A stretch of DNA of 64,000 nt from Pomphorhynchus laevis (GCA_012934845.2 WNNJ02002886.1:59604-123603), one strand, 5' to 3'; shown: positions 10,199-21,744, counted from the first letter of the stretch. The notes: generated by a model not told the origin, from the letters alone. Numbers and translations: made by a program.

Positions 10199-10338
10199 CT
10201 GTAATTATTAGAATAAATCTGATTGTTTACTGCTCTTGCAATACAGCAAATAACTTTTGGACGGATATGTTTGCCAGTTGTTCTTTCAAATTGATATTTT
10301 GAACATTCGGATAAATCTACATCTAACGTTTTTAAATC
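10199..10338 (-). CDS. PDSS1: PDSS1 exon 2
   Basis: This 140-base exon, bounded by acceptor TTTAG at 10340-10339 and donor GTAAAC at 10198, encodes about residues 84-130: DLKTLDVDLSECSKYQFERT, TGKHIRPKVICCIARAVNNQ. This is the YYFDGKGKAFRP region of PDSS1, whose G-K-x-x-R-P residues bind isopentenyl diphosphate. Phase is 0 at the start and two bases at the end, matching exons 1 and 3 exactly. It is isolated between introns of about 7.8 and 10.2 kb. The usual GGKRxRP is TGKHIRP here. Confidence 0.92.
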
Positions 10339-12363
10339 CTAAAGATAAAATTAAAAAGTAATCAAATTTTAAGTGAATGTGTTAACTAACGAGTTTATAA
10401 ACATGATTTATTTAAAATCACAAATGCGTCACTTATTAAGGGGCTAACTTTGCCTTTTAAATATTGGGTTATTTTACACATACAGTTTTTATACTCTAAA
10501 AAGGTTTGCTGAAATTAAAGAAACCTTTAAAACAGATCCAAAAATACGCAATTAAAATAATTAACTTTATAGCTGAATTCATTAAAATTACTAAATTATT
10601 ATAAAAATAGTAAATATTGTATTGAATAACTCAAGTTTATTGAATTCACGATTTACAATTTAAGTGACAGGAGTCAAGATGATATATTATATAAAACATG
10701 ATATATCATACTAACACACATAAAAATAATATTTTATTACTTTCAACATCAAGAATTAAATTGCAACAAGCACCACTTGATCGTTTCATACTTGATTCTA
10801 AACACAACGGATTAATCCTGATATTCTGTGGTTCAGGTTAATATTCTGCACAACAGATTATTATTCTACGATAGTTAGATTAATCTATTATTAATCTATT
10901 ACAAACGATAAAGCACAATATTTCTAAAAAATTTGAAAATTTTTCAATATTTTTCTTTTAAGATTATTTTAGATCAAATTGAGATATTTTTATTGCGAGA
11001 AAATTCAGGTTTAGTTCAATTTTAAATGAATTAACATTCAACTAAGGTGCTACTCTTAAATTAATTTACAGATTTCGAATTAATTTAAAAAATAAGAATT
11101 TTAAGTCCATTTAAGACTCTTTAATTAATTTGCAGATTTTGGATTAATTGTAAAATAAGAACTTGGACCCTTTAAATTTAAATGGTCGAAATTTACTAAA
11201 ACGTTTTAAATTGTAAAACGGTTATCTATGTTTGTCTCTACATTTTTCAATTTTTATTTTTGATTCTTAATTTTGTCAATTAAAAACCAAACTTTTTTTA
11301 GTTATATACATTGAAAATGATTTTCGCGACAACAGCCATGACTTATTATGTTATGCAAATATTGATCTTCATGATTTATTAAAATCGAACTTTCGAAGTT
11401 TCGACTCGCTTACATCGATTTAGTATAATTTCGAAGAAAATCGCACAACTTGCTGATTTTGTAAATTACAAAAATATTGAAATTAAATATTTTAAATAAT
11501 TAAATATAATTAAATTTTATATTCAGTTTCATATATATTGTATTACTGTCTATTATCAATTATCTCTTACTATTCGTTATCTGAAACATCGGAAATTGTG
11601 AGTTATATTATATTATTTATTATGAATTCAATTATGGTAATGTTATCAACACACATTTTTACGCTTGGAATATCTCAAGGCTAGATAACTTCTCAAATTA
11701 TTACAATAAATTTTTAGTGTTTTATGGTTTATCTAAAAGTAAAGAATGCAATTTTGTAAGTTCAAAGTTAATTATTTTATAATTTCACTAATTTTAAGTT
11801 GATAAATCTGTGCAGTCATTGTTACTATCGAAATTTTGATGCCTTCATTTTGCACGTTGCTTCAATCATATCTATAAACCAACATCAGTACGCTATATTT
11901 TAGCATTAATGGACTCCATCAGCTACTGATCCAATACCCACGTTTCACGTTTCGGTCCTTTTAATGTTGGCTGACGACCACTCGACTCGTTCACTTTATT
12001 GTCAATTAAAATACAATTAAGTAAAATATGTAATGAAAGACTGTCGTCTTACATTTTGCAAAGTTAAATGAAAAATCATTTCTGATTTCAAATTAAATCT
12101 GCGTTTCACTAATATTCATGATGGAAATACGGTCAATTGATTTATCGTCAATGAATGTTGCTCGAGTGGCATTTCAAAAAGTGATGGGAAGTTTGCTCTT
12201 CGCATAACAAAATAATTGATGGCTTGGTTAAGTGCTGAAAAGTGCGGTGTTAAGATGAGGTGTAGCTTAAACGTGTACGGGAGTAAATTCCAATAACTGT
12301 AGTTTAGTTATTACTTCGAATTGCTAATAATGTCGATACTAGTATTAATTATTACAATTACTT
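10339..12363. other. Intron sequence, AT-rich, nothing recognised
   Basis: Part of PDSS1 intron 1. Both strands were read for RT, nuclease and exon motifs without result. Confidence 0.55.
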
Positions 12364-12730
12364 ATTAATTATTAGCATCAGTAGTCATTATCCCTTTAAA
12401 AGTGGCAAAAATATTTAATTTTAATTAAACTATTAGTAACGAAATAATTATATTTAAAAATAATTATATTTAAATATTTTAAATATTTTAAAATAATTAA
12501 ATTGATTCTAAAATTAAAGTAATTAAAATTATAATAATTTTTACTCATTATATTATATTTATAATAAATATAATATATATTTATAAATAAATATATATTA
12601 ATAAATAAAATTTATATTTTAAATTTTATTTATATTTTATTAATATATTAAATTTATTAAATTAATTATTAGCATCAGTAGTCATTATCCCTTTAAAAGT
12701 GGCGAAAATATTTAATTTTAATTAAACTAT
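12364..12730. repeat. Pair of 70-base direct repeats
   Basis: The unit, with ATTATTAGCATCAGTAGTCA and CCCTTTAAAAGTGGC, occurs at 12364-12433 and 12661-12730 with one clear difference (GCAAAA versus GCGAAA). The 227 bases between are nearly pure A and T. This could be a short element's ends in direct orientation or a plain duplication. Confidence 0.8.
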
Positions 12731-12927
12731 AATAAACGAAAATTGGCTATTAGATAATTTTAAAATAATTAAAATGATTCTAAAATTAAAGTAATTAAAA
12801 TTATAAATTTTTTTACTAATTTTATAATGAATTATAAAAATTTTTAGTTACTATTATTTATATTTACATTAAACATTTTTAAATACTATTTTTAACTACG
12901 ATTTTAAACTACTACGAATAATCAACA

Positions 12928-13362
12928 CCGCCGTTCGAGTGCTCCTTCGTCTCCGTCGCTTCGACCACACATCCACATATATTGCCTAACTCTCCTGCCC
13001 CACCATCCACATCCGTATCATACTCCGCCTTCTTCTCGTAACTTTTCGTCTCATCGCTGTCGGCTCCCCATCATTCATCAACCTTCCTTTCTTAGACGAC
13101 ACTCGCCCTACCTCGCTATCGCTGCGTTCCCGTCATACTCTCTGACTCCAAGTTCCCAATTACTCTAACAACTAAGGTATCCGATCCTTCCTCGTCGCCG
13201 CCTCACTCGCCTGGAATCAACTTCCTCTCGACGTTCGCCGCGCTCCCTCCTTTATCACATTCAAACACCTCCTTCGTTCACACCTTCTCGACACATGATT
13301 TACATTTTTGTTTTGTTGTAGTCATGTAAAGCGTACGCTGGCACGCATTTGCCACGTTAAAA
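12928..13362 (+). mobile_element. LINE family C, 3' fragment C1
   Basis: The plus strand reads a typical C-terminal RT tail of L2/CR1-like LINEs: VRVLLRLRRFDHTSTYIA, RLIAVGSPSFINLPFLDDTR, SFLVAASLAWNQLPLDVRRA, PSFITFKHLLRSHLLDT. These match the HW..WNSLP..LR..PS...FK..LK.HLF tail of that group. A short 3' UTR with GTACGCTGGCACGCATTTGC, shared with C2 and C3, follows. In-frame stops are present. The fragment is C- and G-richer than the flanking intron. Confidence 0.75.
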
Positions 13363-13639
13363 AATAATTTTTTTATTTTAAATTGCTATTTTAAATAGAT
13401 TCGGAAAAGTTATTGCTTTGCTGTACGACTAACAATTAAATAGAATTTTTTTGATCGTTCAATCAAAAAATACAAAAATAAAAAATAAAATATACAGATA
13501 CACACCACTTAATTAATCATCTTTTATTATACAAATATCGCTTTCTACCTTCGATGTACTTTTTGTCAGAATAATGTTAAAACGGGGTGATTATTCAAAT
13601 AAGTGATCATTCTATAAAATCGCAGTGATTGAGATCTGC

Positions 13640-13870
13640 TAAATTGGCCAAACAGGTAGTGTTACTTATACGAATCAATGTGCTATCAATCGAACATTAA
13701 ATCAGCTTTAGCTGATCATACTCCTAAATCAGGGAACACAATTGATTTTAAAAACGTCGATGTCATTGTAAACGAAGATGTGTGGGACAAAAAGAAACAA
13801 TCATGATCAAACTATTACAGCTTTGTTAAATGATAACCATGGTTTGTTAAATGATATTATTTCATTTTAT
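13640..13870 (+). mobile_element. Possible Penelope-like GIY-YIG C-terminal remnant
   Basis: Frames of the plus strand give IGQTGSVTYTNQCAINRTLN and ADHTPKSGNTIDFKNVDVIV, NEDVWDKKK. The H..x..G..IDF.....V..E pattern is that of the tail after the GIY-YIG nuclease in Penelope-type elements. It is broken by stops and shifts. Confidence 0.45.
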
Positions 13871-14099
13871 TATTAAATTTATGATCTACTTATCATACTG
13901 TTGTAAAAATATGAATTAGTTAATGTTCAACGTTTAATTGTATCTATTACGATCACCAGTTACAAACAGTACGTTAAACTTTATTGAAAAGCAAATTAAT
14001 TATAAATAAATGATTATTTGAATTATTTGTAGTTTAAAGATCATTAAATGATGCAGGTTTTTCATCAGATGTATCATAAATTAATCAGAAAATGGTATT

Positions 14100-15175
14100 A
14101 TGCCTATATTCACAATGTCACACTGGCAACCGAAACGACAAGTGAGTACTTAATTCTACTGATGAGTGTCCAAGTAATTAATCACTGCGGTGATAAATGG
14201 TCGTCTAAAAGTGACATGGTGCCTGAAAGTCGTGAATCAAAGTCCAGTCTACCAAGCAACATCATTTTCTATAAATGACGAGTTTCGAAAGAAATCATGG
14301 ACCGTTGTCTACTCAGCACATTCGTGCACTACTATTATACATTCCGTATCCATTAAGGATCAAACGAGTGCAGCGACAATTCAGCAACAACCTCTGCCTA
14401 GTGTTTAAGGATGGTCCGCACAGCAATTCGATCTGGTTAAGAGCGTAAGCTTCAGACAATTAAGCAGTATCGGAAGCGCCTTTATTCACAATGTCACACA
14501 GGCAATCGAAACGGCCAGTGAGTACTTCATTCTACTGATGAGTGTTGCCGGGTACGCATTGGTCGCCTAGAAGTGACATGGTGACGGAAAGTCGTGAATC
14601 GAAGTCCAGTCTATCAAGCAACACCATGCCGTATCCATTAAGGATCCAACGAGTGCAGCGACAATTTAGCAACAACCTCTGCCTAGTGTTTAAGGATGGT
14701 CCGCACAGCAATTCGATCTGGTTAAGAGCGTAAGCTTCAGACAATTAAGCAAAGCGTCGGAAACACCTTTATTCGCAATGTCACACACGCAACCGAAACC
14801 GCCAGTTAGTACTTCATTCTACTAATGAGTGTTGCCGGGTACTCATTGGTCGTCTAGAAGTGACATGGTGACTGAAAGTCGTGAATCGAAGTCCAGTCTA
14901 TCAAGCAACATCATCTTCTACAAATGCTGTATTTCGTAACAAATCATGGAGAGTTGTTTACTCAGCACATCCGTGCACTACTATTATGCATGACGTATCC
15001 ATTAAGGATCCAACGAGTGCAGCGACAATTCAGCAACAACCTCTGCCTAGTGTTTAAGGATGGTCCGCACAGCAATCTGATCTGGTAAAGAGCGTAAGCC
15101 TCAGACAATTAAGCAAAGTGTTGATAACGCCTTCAATCACAATGTCACACAGTCGACCAAAACGACCAGTGGGTA
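14100..15175. repeat. Tandem array of three units of about 365 bases
   Basis: Unit starts are marked by CACAATGTCACAC near 14110, 14487, 14775 and 15138, giving spacings of 377, 288 and 363. Each unit carries AGTGACATGGTG, CCAACGAGTGCAGCGACAAT, CAACAACCTCTGCC and GGTCCGCACAGCAAT. Unit 2 lacks about 75 bases present in units 1 and 3. No RT or transposase motif is seen. It resembles a young satellite-like array in PDSS1 intron 1. Confidence 0.88.
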
Positions 15176-15179
15176 GTTT

Positions 15180-15816
15180 CTGTTGCTTATTTGTAAACGT
15201 CGGTTTTGTTTATTTGTAAAAACGGATATAAGTGCTGCAAGAGAGAGTTCTGCTTATTAGACGTTGATAGCAAAAATTTATCGTAATTTAGATGAATATA
15301 ATTACGACGAATTAGAAATTAAGACAACATTATTACATTTAAAACATAATTAAGACAGATTATAATTAATAATTAATGTCTACATTTCTGAACATAATGA
15401 TAAAATTTTTCCCTTGAAAGTCCATCAAAATTAGTTGAAGGATATGCTAAAATCTTCATAATATATTTTTAAAATAGCATAACATAATTACTAAAAATAA
15501 TTATTTAAATTATCTATTATATTACTTTAAAGATTTTCTTGAACGTGGCGAATTAATACAAATTAAAATAGCTCACATTGCAATTTTAAGAGAAGAACGT
15601 GAATGTTAAAAGAAAATTTGATTTTAAATTTTTATTGTAAGCATTTACCCGAAATCTGGCTGAGAGAGTGCTGCAAGAGACAGTTTTTTTACCCGAAATC
15701 TTGCTTTGGATTTTATGAATTATCTCACTGGGATCTAATAATCTTATTCAGTTTAAAAAATTAAATTTAACTTTCAACTCTGATTTTAAACGAAATTAAT
15801 CATATTCCGTTTAGAT
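15180..15816. other. Intron sequence, AT-rich
   Basis: No gene. A short motif ACCCGAAATCT recurs near 15648 and 15691 and GTGCTGCAAGAGA near 15231 and 15670; no meaning is assigned. Confidence 0.5.
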
Positions 15817-16041
15817 AATAATCATAAAAATTTAATAATTGATAAAAGTTGTCTTTCGTACATCCTCAGTGGTCCGTGAGTTGTTAAAACGCAGATCTAA
15901 ACTGAGGCAGTCCCCATTTCGGTTGTTGACAGATATGTCTTTCGCCGAGCGTTGTCTCTGGCGTGTTGATCGGACCGAGCTAAATGCTCGTATAGAATCT
16001 GGAGAAACTGATCTGCATATTGTAAATTTTCGGGTAGTTCG

Positions 16042-16812
16042 GTGTCGTCCACGATTGAGATGGCCCCCGCTATGAAAACTTTTTCTGAGAATTGTAAGAT
16101 AAGACCCAATGCGCCATATCGTAAAAACAACAAATGGCTCAAAGTTATATATTCGAACGTTCGAAGCGTTCTCAATAAGATGGATGAATTGAAGGTCATA
16201 GCTACTCCTCATCATCCAAATATCATTGCCCTTAGTGAATCTTGGCTCTCTGACCTTGTTCCTGACAGCTTATTATCCATAGATGGATGTAACCTGTTTC
16301 GTTGTGATCGATCTGGTCGAAGGGGAGGGGGTGTATTGCTATATTGTAGTTTAGGTATTGATGTAGTATGTTTGCAGACGATTAGTGATGCCAACGTGAT
16401 TGAGGCTTTATACCTCAAAATGTGCCTTGATCAGGTCAATTCTATGTATGTGCTAGTGTTCTATCGTCCTCCTTTGGCAAGTAGCGATGATTTAATAGAA
16501 CTTATTGAGCTCTGTGGTCAACAGAAAAAATGCCTAATCTTAGCAGATCTGAATATTCCCTCAATAGATTGGGACTCGTTTTCATCTCCTAGTCGCATTG
16601 CATCGGACTCGGTTTTATTGAGTGTTCTACACAACAGTGGTCTGCATCAGCATGCACGTGAGGCAACCCGTTTCACTAGCCAGTCGTCTGCCCAGCTAGA
16701 CGTGGTCTTGTCTTCGTTAAAGTCTGATATTACTCACATAGATTATCTTTCTGCACTGGGGATGAGCGATCATTGCGTACTGTCCTTTTCATTTAAATGC
16801 GCAGCAATGTAA
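16042..16812 (+). pseudogene. B1 APE endonuclease domain
   Basis: An open stretch with KWLKVIYSNVRSVLNKMDEL, HHPNIIALSESWLSDLVPDS, CDRSGRRGGGVLLYC and LADLNIPSIDW (where GDxNxP is expected). It has TSQSSAQLDVVLSSL and ALGMSDHCVLSFSF, the SDH motif. These are the successive motifs of APE-type LINE endonucleases. The frame is lost after 16812. The linker to RT (16813-17474) is readable only across frames (for example RRQFEEKLTSMDGKALFSYI). Confidence 0.85.
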
Positions 16813-17474
16813 CGTCGGTCAGTCCCATGCATGGTAAGCCTCTGCACTTCTGGAAGGCTGATTTCGACGCAATTATCTATTAATTGAATCTGGTTAGATG
16901 GCCAGATCCGTATAAATGCGGAATAGACGAGGCTTGGTATGTTTTTGAGAGCACACTCTATAACTTACTGATATTGCATTCTCCCTAGTTTAAAACACAT
17001 AGGCAAGTTTGTCCTTGGTTTGATGGGCTTCTCCGGTATCACTCACGCGCACGTAAACATGCGTGGATTTCATTTCGTTGTGGACAACAATCTTATGAGT
17101 CTTTCAAACAAATTAGGAATAGATTTACCTCTCTCAAGAGAATGAAGCGTCGTCAGTTTGAGGAGAAGCTGACTTCTATGGATGGCAAGGCTCTATTCTC
17201 TTACATTCGCAAAATCAGGGGCTCGAATATTCCACTAGTATCGTTGAGGGATGATTCTCAAGGCGAGGTCACGTGTTAAAGTGTCATGGCAAACTTATTT
17301 GCCCAGGAGTTCTCATCGATGTTTTGCTCTTCGCGGACATTGTGTAGTTCTTAATCAGAAAAGGGTTCAGATGCATTCGACCGATCTAATCTGTCGTTTT
17401 AAAGCTTCTCTGTAAATTAAAACCGAACATCGCTGCCGGTCCGGACGGACTTCCCTCAATTCTTTTAAATAAAG

Positions 17475-18887
17475 TTGCTCCTCAAATATATTTATGTTTT
17501 CCGTATGTTTCAGTTTTCTATTCTCCAATCTCGAATTCCTTCGCGTTGGAAGAAGTCCATTGTAGTTCCAGTGTATAAAATGGGATATCGACAAGTGTGT
17601 AAGAACTATCGCCCAGTAGCCTTGACATGTATTATTTGTAAGTTGCTTAAAAAGCTAATAGTCAAAAACATATCCTCTGATTTGGAAAGCAACGGTAAAC
17701 TCACTGACTCACAACACGGTTTCAGACCAAATAGATCAACAATAAGTAATCTTTTGGTTTCTTCCAACGCATGGCAGTCTTCATTAGATGAACGAGTTCA
17801 ATCTGATGTACTTTTTGTAGATTTCTCTCATGCTTTTGATTCAGTTCCGCGTGATCGACTCATTAACAAATTGAGGTCACTTAGTGTTTGTCCTATGTAT
17901 GTTGCCTGGATTGCAAATTACTTAAGTTCACGCCCTTTCAAAGTACGTGTAGGTGCAGATATGTCCACCTCATTCGTTATTCATTCTGGCGTTCCACAGG
18001 GTGCTGTTATCTCCCCACTTCTTTTTATTGTATATATCAATGATCTCCCATCTGTAATTCGTTCTGATGTCGTAATGTATGCTGACGATGTTAAGATATG
18101 GCGGCCTATTACAGACGGAAGGGACATTAAGATCCTTCAAGATGATCTGACATGTCTAAAAAAATGGTAAGCGGAAAATGGTTTGAGGGTTAACCCCTCT
18201 AAATGTGCGCATATGTCCATTGGTTCTTCACTAAACTCATCGTATCAGATAGGTTCGATTCAGATAGGCCGAGTGGGTGAATTCAAAGATCTTGGTGTGA
18301 TAATGACCAGTAGCTTAAAAACTAATGTCCACACTAGATATATTTGTAATCGAGGCTATCGTATTTTATGGCTGTTTTTCAAGTCTTTTGATCGGATAAG
18401 TCCATCAATGTTCAAGCGACTATTTTGCTCTTATATTCTTCCCATCCTTGAATACGGTTTACCTGTAACTTATCCACAGACTTTAAGGGAATCCCGTGAC
18501 ATTGAGAACTTGTTACGTAAAGGGTCACGAATGATTCCGAATTTCTCCAAGTTGAGATATGCTGAACGTTTGACATCTCTACGTGTCGGCACATTGAAAT
18601 ATCGCAGATCGGCCATTGATTTATCAACTGCAGTCAAAATTGTTTTCGATGCCTTTGGTGGTCTCTCTAGCTTATTATCCGTGAATGATAGACGAGAAAC
18701 TCGTGGGCAGGTGTGGAAATTAATAAAACCAACTACAAGAATTCCTGTTCACCATCGATTTGCAACCAGGGTAATTAACGGATGGAATGCACTAAAGTCC
18801 CTTGATATCTCTAGTAGCATATCTAGTGATGCTATCAAGAAAGCCATAGAAGCCGAAAGAAGGAATTTGCAACTACTATTTGATTGA
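17475..18887 (+). pseudogene. B1 reverse transcriptase, one in-frame stop
   Basis: Read in one frame: NYRPVALTCIICKLLKKLI, QHGFRPNRSTISNLL, VDFSHAFDSVPRDRL (motif A), SGVPQGAVISPLLF, VMYADDVKIWRPI (catalytic box), then NPSKCAHMSIG and FKDLGVIMT. An in-frame TAA at 18168-18170 follows KKW, after which the thumb region continues to 18887. Apart from that stop the RT core is intact. Confidence 0.88.
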
Positions 18888-18939
18888 ATTTTTTTGTTGA
18901 TGTTTTTTATTTTATTTTATCATGTTTTGTAAGCGACAC

Positions 18940-18952
18940 GAGCTTGTAGCTC
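18940..18952 (+). other. B1 3'-terminal stem-loop
   Basis: GAGCT, TGT, AGCTC about 36 bases before the element's end. It is equivalent to the loops at 26338-26350, 27375-27389 and 40825-40835 in other B copies. Confidence 0.75.
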
Positions 18953-19004
18953 ATTTGCTTCTGTTTGTTATAATAATTATAAAATCTAAATAATCATAAA
19001 AATT

Positions 19005-19698
19005 GATTAAATGAATAATCATTTAGTGCAAGAGTTGGTCAAACGGGCGACCCAGTTACATATCAAAATTCATTAATTATTGAAATTATTAAAACGTGAA
19101 AGTTGTAGATACTGAACAAACAGGAATCTGTTTGTTCGATGTCTAAAACAAGGAGCAGTCTCGGCGATATTAGCAGTTATTGACGAAAATTTGAATTTAG
19201 TATTTTAAATAAATTGTCGATGTTTAATGATCTAGTTATTGGTCCTGCAAATTTTGCAATCTTAAATGTATACCATTTTTCATTTATTTTGTTATCGTGT
19301 CCTTTCTAATATGCCACCTTGCCTTATCGATTCTTTGACTTCAGATCTTATAATTTAATCTGGCTCACACTAGTTACATCTGCATTGAAGATGTAGAATG
19401 AATTCATGGTGTTTAATTCTTTGTTACTTACAATAGTGAAAGACTATTTTCCACCCTAAGCCGAGAGACGGCAATAATAAATTCCCAGACGACTTATTTT
19501 ATTATACGACATCCATAGATCAGCGGAATTAAGACGCAAAAAGCCTTTATGACGCAGTATATGACCTATCCGTATTACATGTAATAAAAAGAAACATGAA
19601 AACCGGCAATCAAATTTATATGATTTAATAAAATATTTGTCGAGACACTATTTAGATAAGCTGACAACATTACAACAGTGTACGGTGTTTATAACTTG
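19005..19698. other. PDSS1 intron 1 and NECAP 3' flank
   Basis: No gene. On the minus strand, downstream of the NECAP stop, an ATTAAA at about 19626-19631 could serve as a weak polyadenylation signal. Confidence 0.4.
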
Positions 19699-20325
19699 TT
19701 ACTTCTTCGCAACATTTGGAGGAGGTGCCAATCTCGGTATACTGGAACCTTCTTCTGCAGGTAAAATCTCTATTTCGTTTCCACTATATTTAGAACGTTT
19801 TTCAGATTTTGCCGGCTCCCTTTTCATTAAATTAATTCTTATTTTTTCACCCTCCTTTAACTGCATATTTTCAAGCTTTCCGCCGATATCAGCGGTATTC
19901 GCTTTAGCTTCGATATCATTGCATCTCTGTTTTGATTTAAAAAATTCCTGAAGAGTAATATTAAAGTCAAAGGCATCTCCACGATCGGTAAATCCGATAC
20001 CTAATAGAGCCTTTCGTCTTCGATCAGGTGAAACAATTGTCAATACAAAATACCGACTAGAGTCTGTCACTGGCTCAATGCATGGAGTAGGAAATCTGTC
20101 AACAAAGCAGTTTGCGAACAGTTCACCAGACAAATCATCCTCTAGTTGAATATTTATAAAGTCATCGTCATTATCTTGATGTCGTCTTAGGAGAATACGA
20201 AGCCGACATATTTTGTCGGGTTTGTCGAGTTTCCATTGACTTGCGCGAAAGCTACCGACAATTGAGCTTGTGGTAGGAACAAAGAACACAAGTACATGTC
20301 TTTTTACCAATAAAACTTGATCCAT
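19699..20325 (-). CDS. NECAP: NECAP-type adaptin-ear-binding coat-associated protein, nested in PDSS1 intron 1
   Basis: A complete 208-residue single-exon reading frame. The N-terminal NECAP PH-like fold is clear: FRASQWKLDKPD (about 26-37), IQLEDDLSGELFA (59-71), VTDSSRYFV (86-94) and GIGFTDRGDAFDFN (109-122) match blocks conserved from yeast to human. NECAPs bind AP-2 and accessory proteins at clathrin-coated pits. Human NECAPs are about 265-275 residues and end in WVQF, which binds the AP-2 alpha ear. This one is shorter, ends PPPNVAKK and has no WxxF. It lies on the same strand as PDSS1, 172 bases below exon 1. The start at 20325 matches the family start closely. Confidence 0.92.
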   Translation of the reverse strand: MDQVLLVKRHVLVFFVPTTSSIVGSFRASQWKLDKPDKICRLRILLRRHQDNDDDFINIQLEDDLSGELFANCFVDRFPTPCIEPVTDSSRYFVLTIVSPDRRRKALLGIGFTDRGDAFDFNITLQEFFKSKQRCNDIEAKANTADIGGKLENMQLKEGEKIRINLMKREPAKSEKRSKYSGNEIEILPAEEGSSIPRLAPPPNVAKK

Positions 20326-20496
20326 GCCTTATTTATGATACTTTTTGATAAATAATAAATAATCCCTGTTGTGATATATATGTAATATCTAATAGTTAAG
20401 ATGCCTTGTAATAACTAATAGTAAAGTAGTAATTCGTTTGCTCGCTATATTTCGAGGTGTATCACTACTACACAATATAATTAAATGGAAACAAAC

Positions 20497-20745
20497 CTTT
20501 GATATAGAATTTTGGATGGTGTCAATATCTTGAGATATTTTTCTGGCAATTCGAATTTGTGAAAATGGCGTTATAATGCTACCGCTATTGTAGAGTGCAT
20601 TCATTTGATAGAAACTTCCTAATCGTCGGCTCAGTTTGCTCGAAGATAAAAAACGTTGCTGCCGTTGATGATGGTGACGAAAGAGCTGGTGTAATTGTTT
20701 TCGAAAGACAGCATTCATTGTAAGCAACTTAAAAAGTGAAATCAC
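20497..20745 (-). CDS. PDSS1: PDSS1 exon 1, mitochondrial targeting region
   Basis: This exon runs to a GTTTGT donor at 20496 in phase 0. The product begins MISLFKLLTMNAVFRKQLHQ (a second Met at residue 10 is equally possible) and is rich in Arg, His and Ser with no acidic residue before residue 67, like a mitochondrial presequence. It ends ARKISQDIDTIQNSISK, the amphipathic helix before DLKTLDVDLSE in exon 2, as in PDSS1 before its GKxxRP motif. PDSS1 pairs with PDSS2 in mitochondria and builds the ubiquinone side chain from isopentenyl diphosphate. Linking this exon across 10 kb rests on frame, strand and motif order; a transcript would prove it. Confidence 0.78.
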
Positions 20746-21740
20746 ATCTAAAAATCACCAGCGAATTTATCAACTTTACATGTATATAGAGTGATGTTAT
20801 TTCCAATGGAAATGTGATCGGTACATATATTTTTTATAAATTTTATTTTTAATTTTAATATATTTGCGAATTTATAAAAATATCGTAAATACAATCGTTA
20901 TATTATCTTTAGTGAATATTGATCCTTATATAAATGTGATCCTTGTACTTTATAATCCATTTTACGTAGCACCTTTGCGTGTATTTAACACACCTGTATT
21001 AAAATAGTTTAAGCTATTAAATTGATTAATTTCGTTAATATTATAGTTCAAATAATATAATAGGAAATATATATAATATTATAATGTTTTATGCATTGTG
21101 CGTACTTTATGTGCACTGCAGCATCAAGTCAGCAAGTGGAAAGTATGTTTAATGATAAAATTATTTTGAACCTGGTTTATTTTTCCCCGGTGATGAAACG
21201 ATTTATTTTTTCGTTTTTTTTTAAGAAATAGGGAAGGGGAAATGGGGAATTAGAAGAGGAATTATTTTTTTGTTGATTGCAGTCTTTATTATGGCATTTA
21301 AAGATTAAAGACAGCACCTTCACTTATTTTCTTGCACATCATCTCTCGCATGTCTATTACACAAAAGTCACATTTCACTTGTCATTTTAGTATTCCCTTC
21401 TGTCTGTAAAACTCAAGGATCTCTTCCTCACTATATCCTAGTAATAGGTTCCAATGTATTGAAAAATTTCATTATTTATCTGGTCAATATCTAATGTGAA
21501 AAAATAAACCAGTATAATAAAAAATAAAAAATTTAAATATTAATTTAATATCAAACGTCAAATGATTCAAGTGAAAAGGCAATAAGTGAAACTATTAGAC
21601 ATTTACAACATGTCGAAGTGAAGCGCTTTACGTCAATTTTACTTTGCATTTCAATATTCTTTATGATTCTAAAATAACTACCTGACATAACGCATTCCAA
21701 AACTCGGAGGCCTATAATGAGAGTTTAATTTAAGAGTTAA
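20746..21740. other. Intergenic AT-rich DNA upstream of PDSS1
   Basis: Presumably contains the PDSS1 promoter. No convincing core promoter, gene or repeat was recognised. Confidence 0.5.
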
Positions 21741-21744
21741 AAAA

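Larger units (their letters stand above)
15833..18988 (+). mobile_element. LINE family B, 5'-truncated copy B1 with 16-base target duplication
   Basis: A CR1/Jockey-like element inserted in PDSS1 intron 1, opposite to the gene. It begins inside ORF1 (15839-16075 reads KVVF, then ARIESGETDLHIVNFRVVRC, the end of the B ORF1). It continues through endonuclease and RT and ends with the family's GAGCT-TGT-AGCTC stem-loop (18940-18952) and an AT-rich tail. Identical AATAATCATAAAAATT at 15817-15832 and 18989-19004 is the target-site duplication. The element is 5' truncated as usual for LINEs. Confidence 0.9.
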
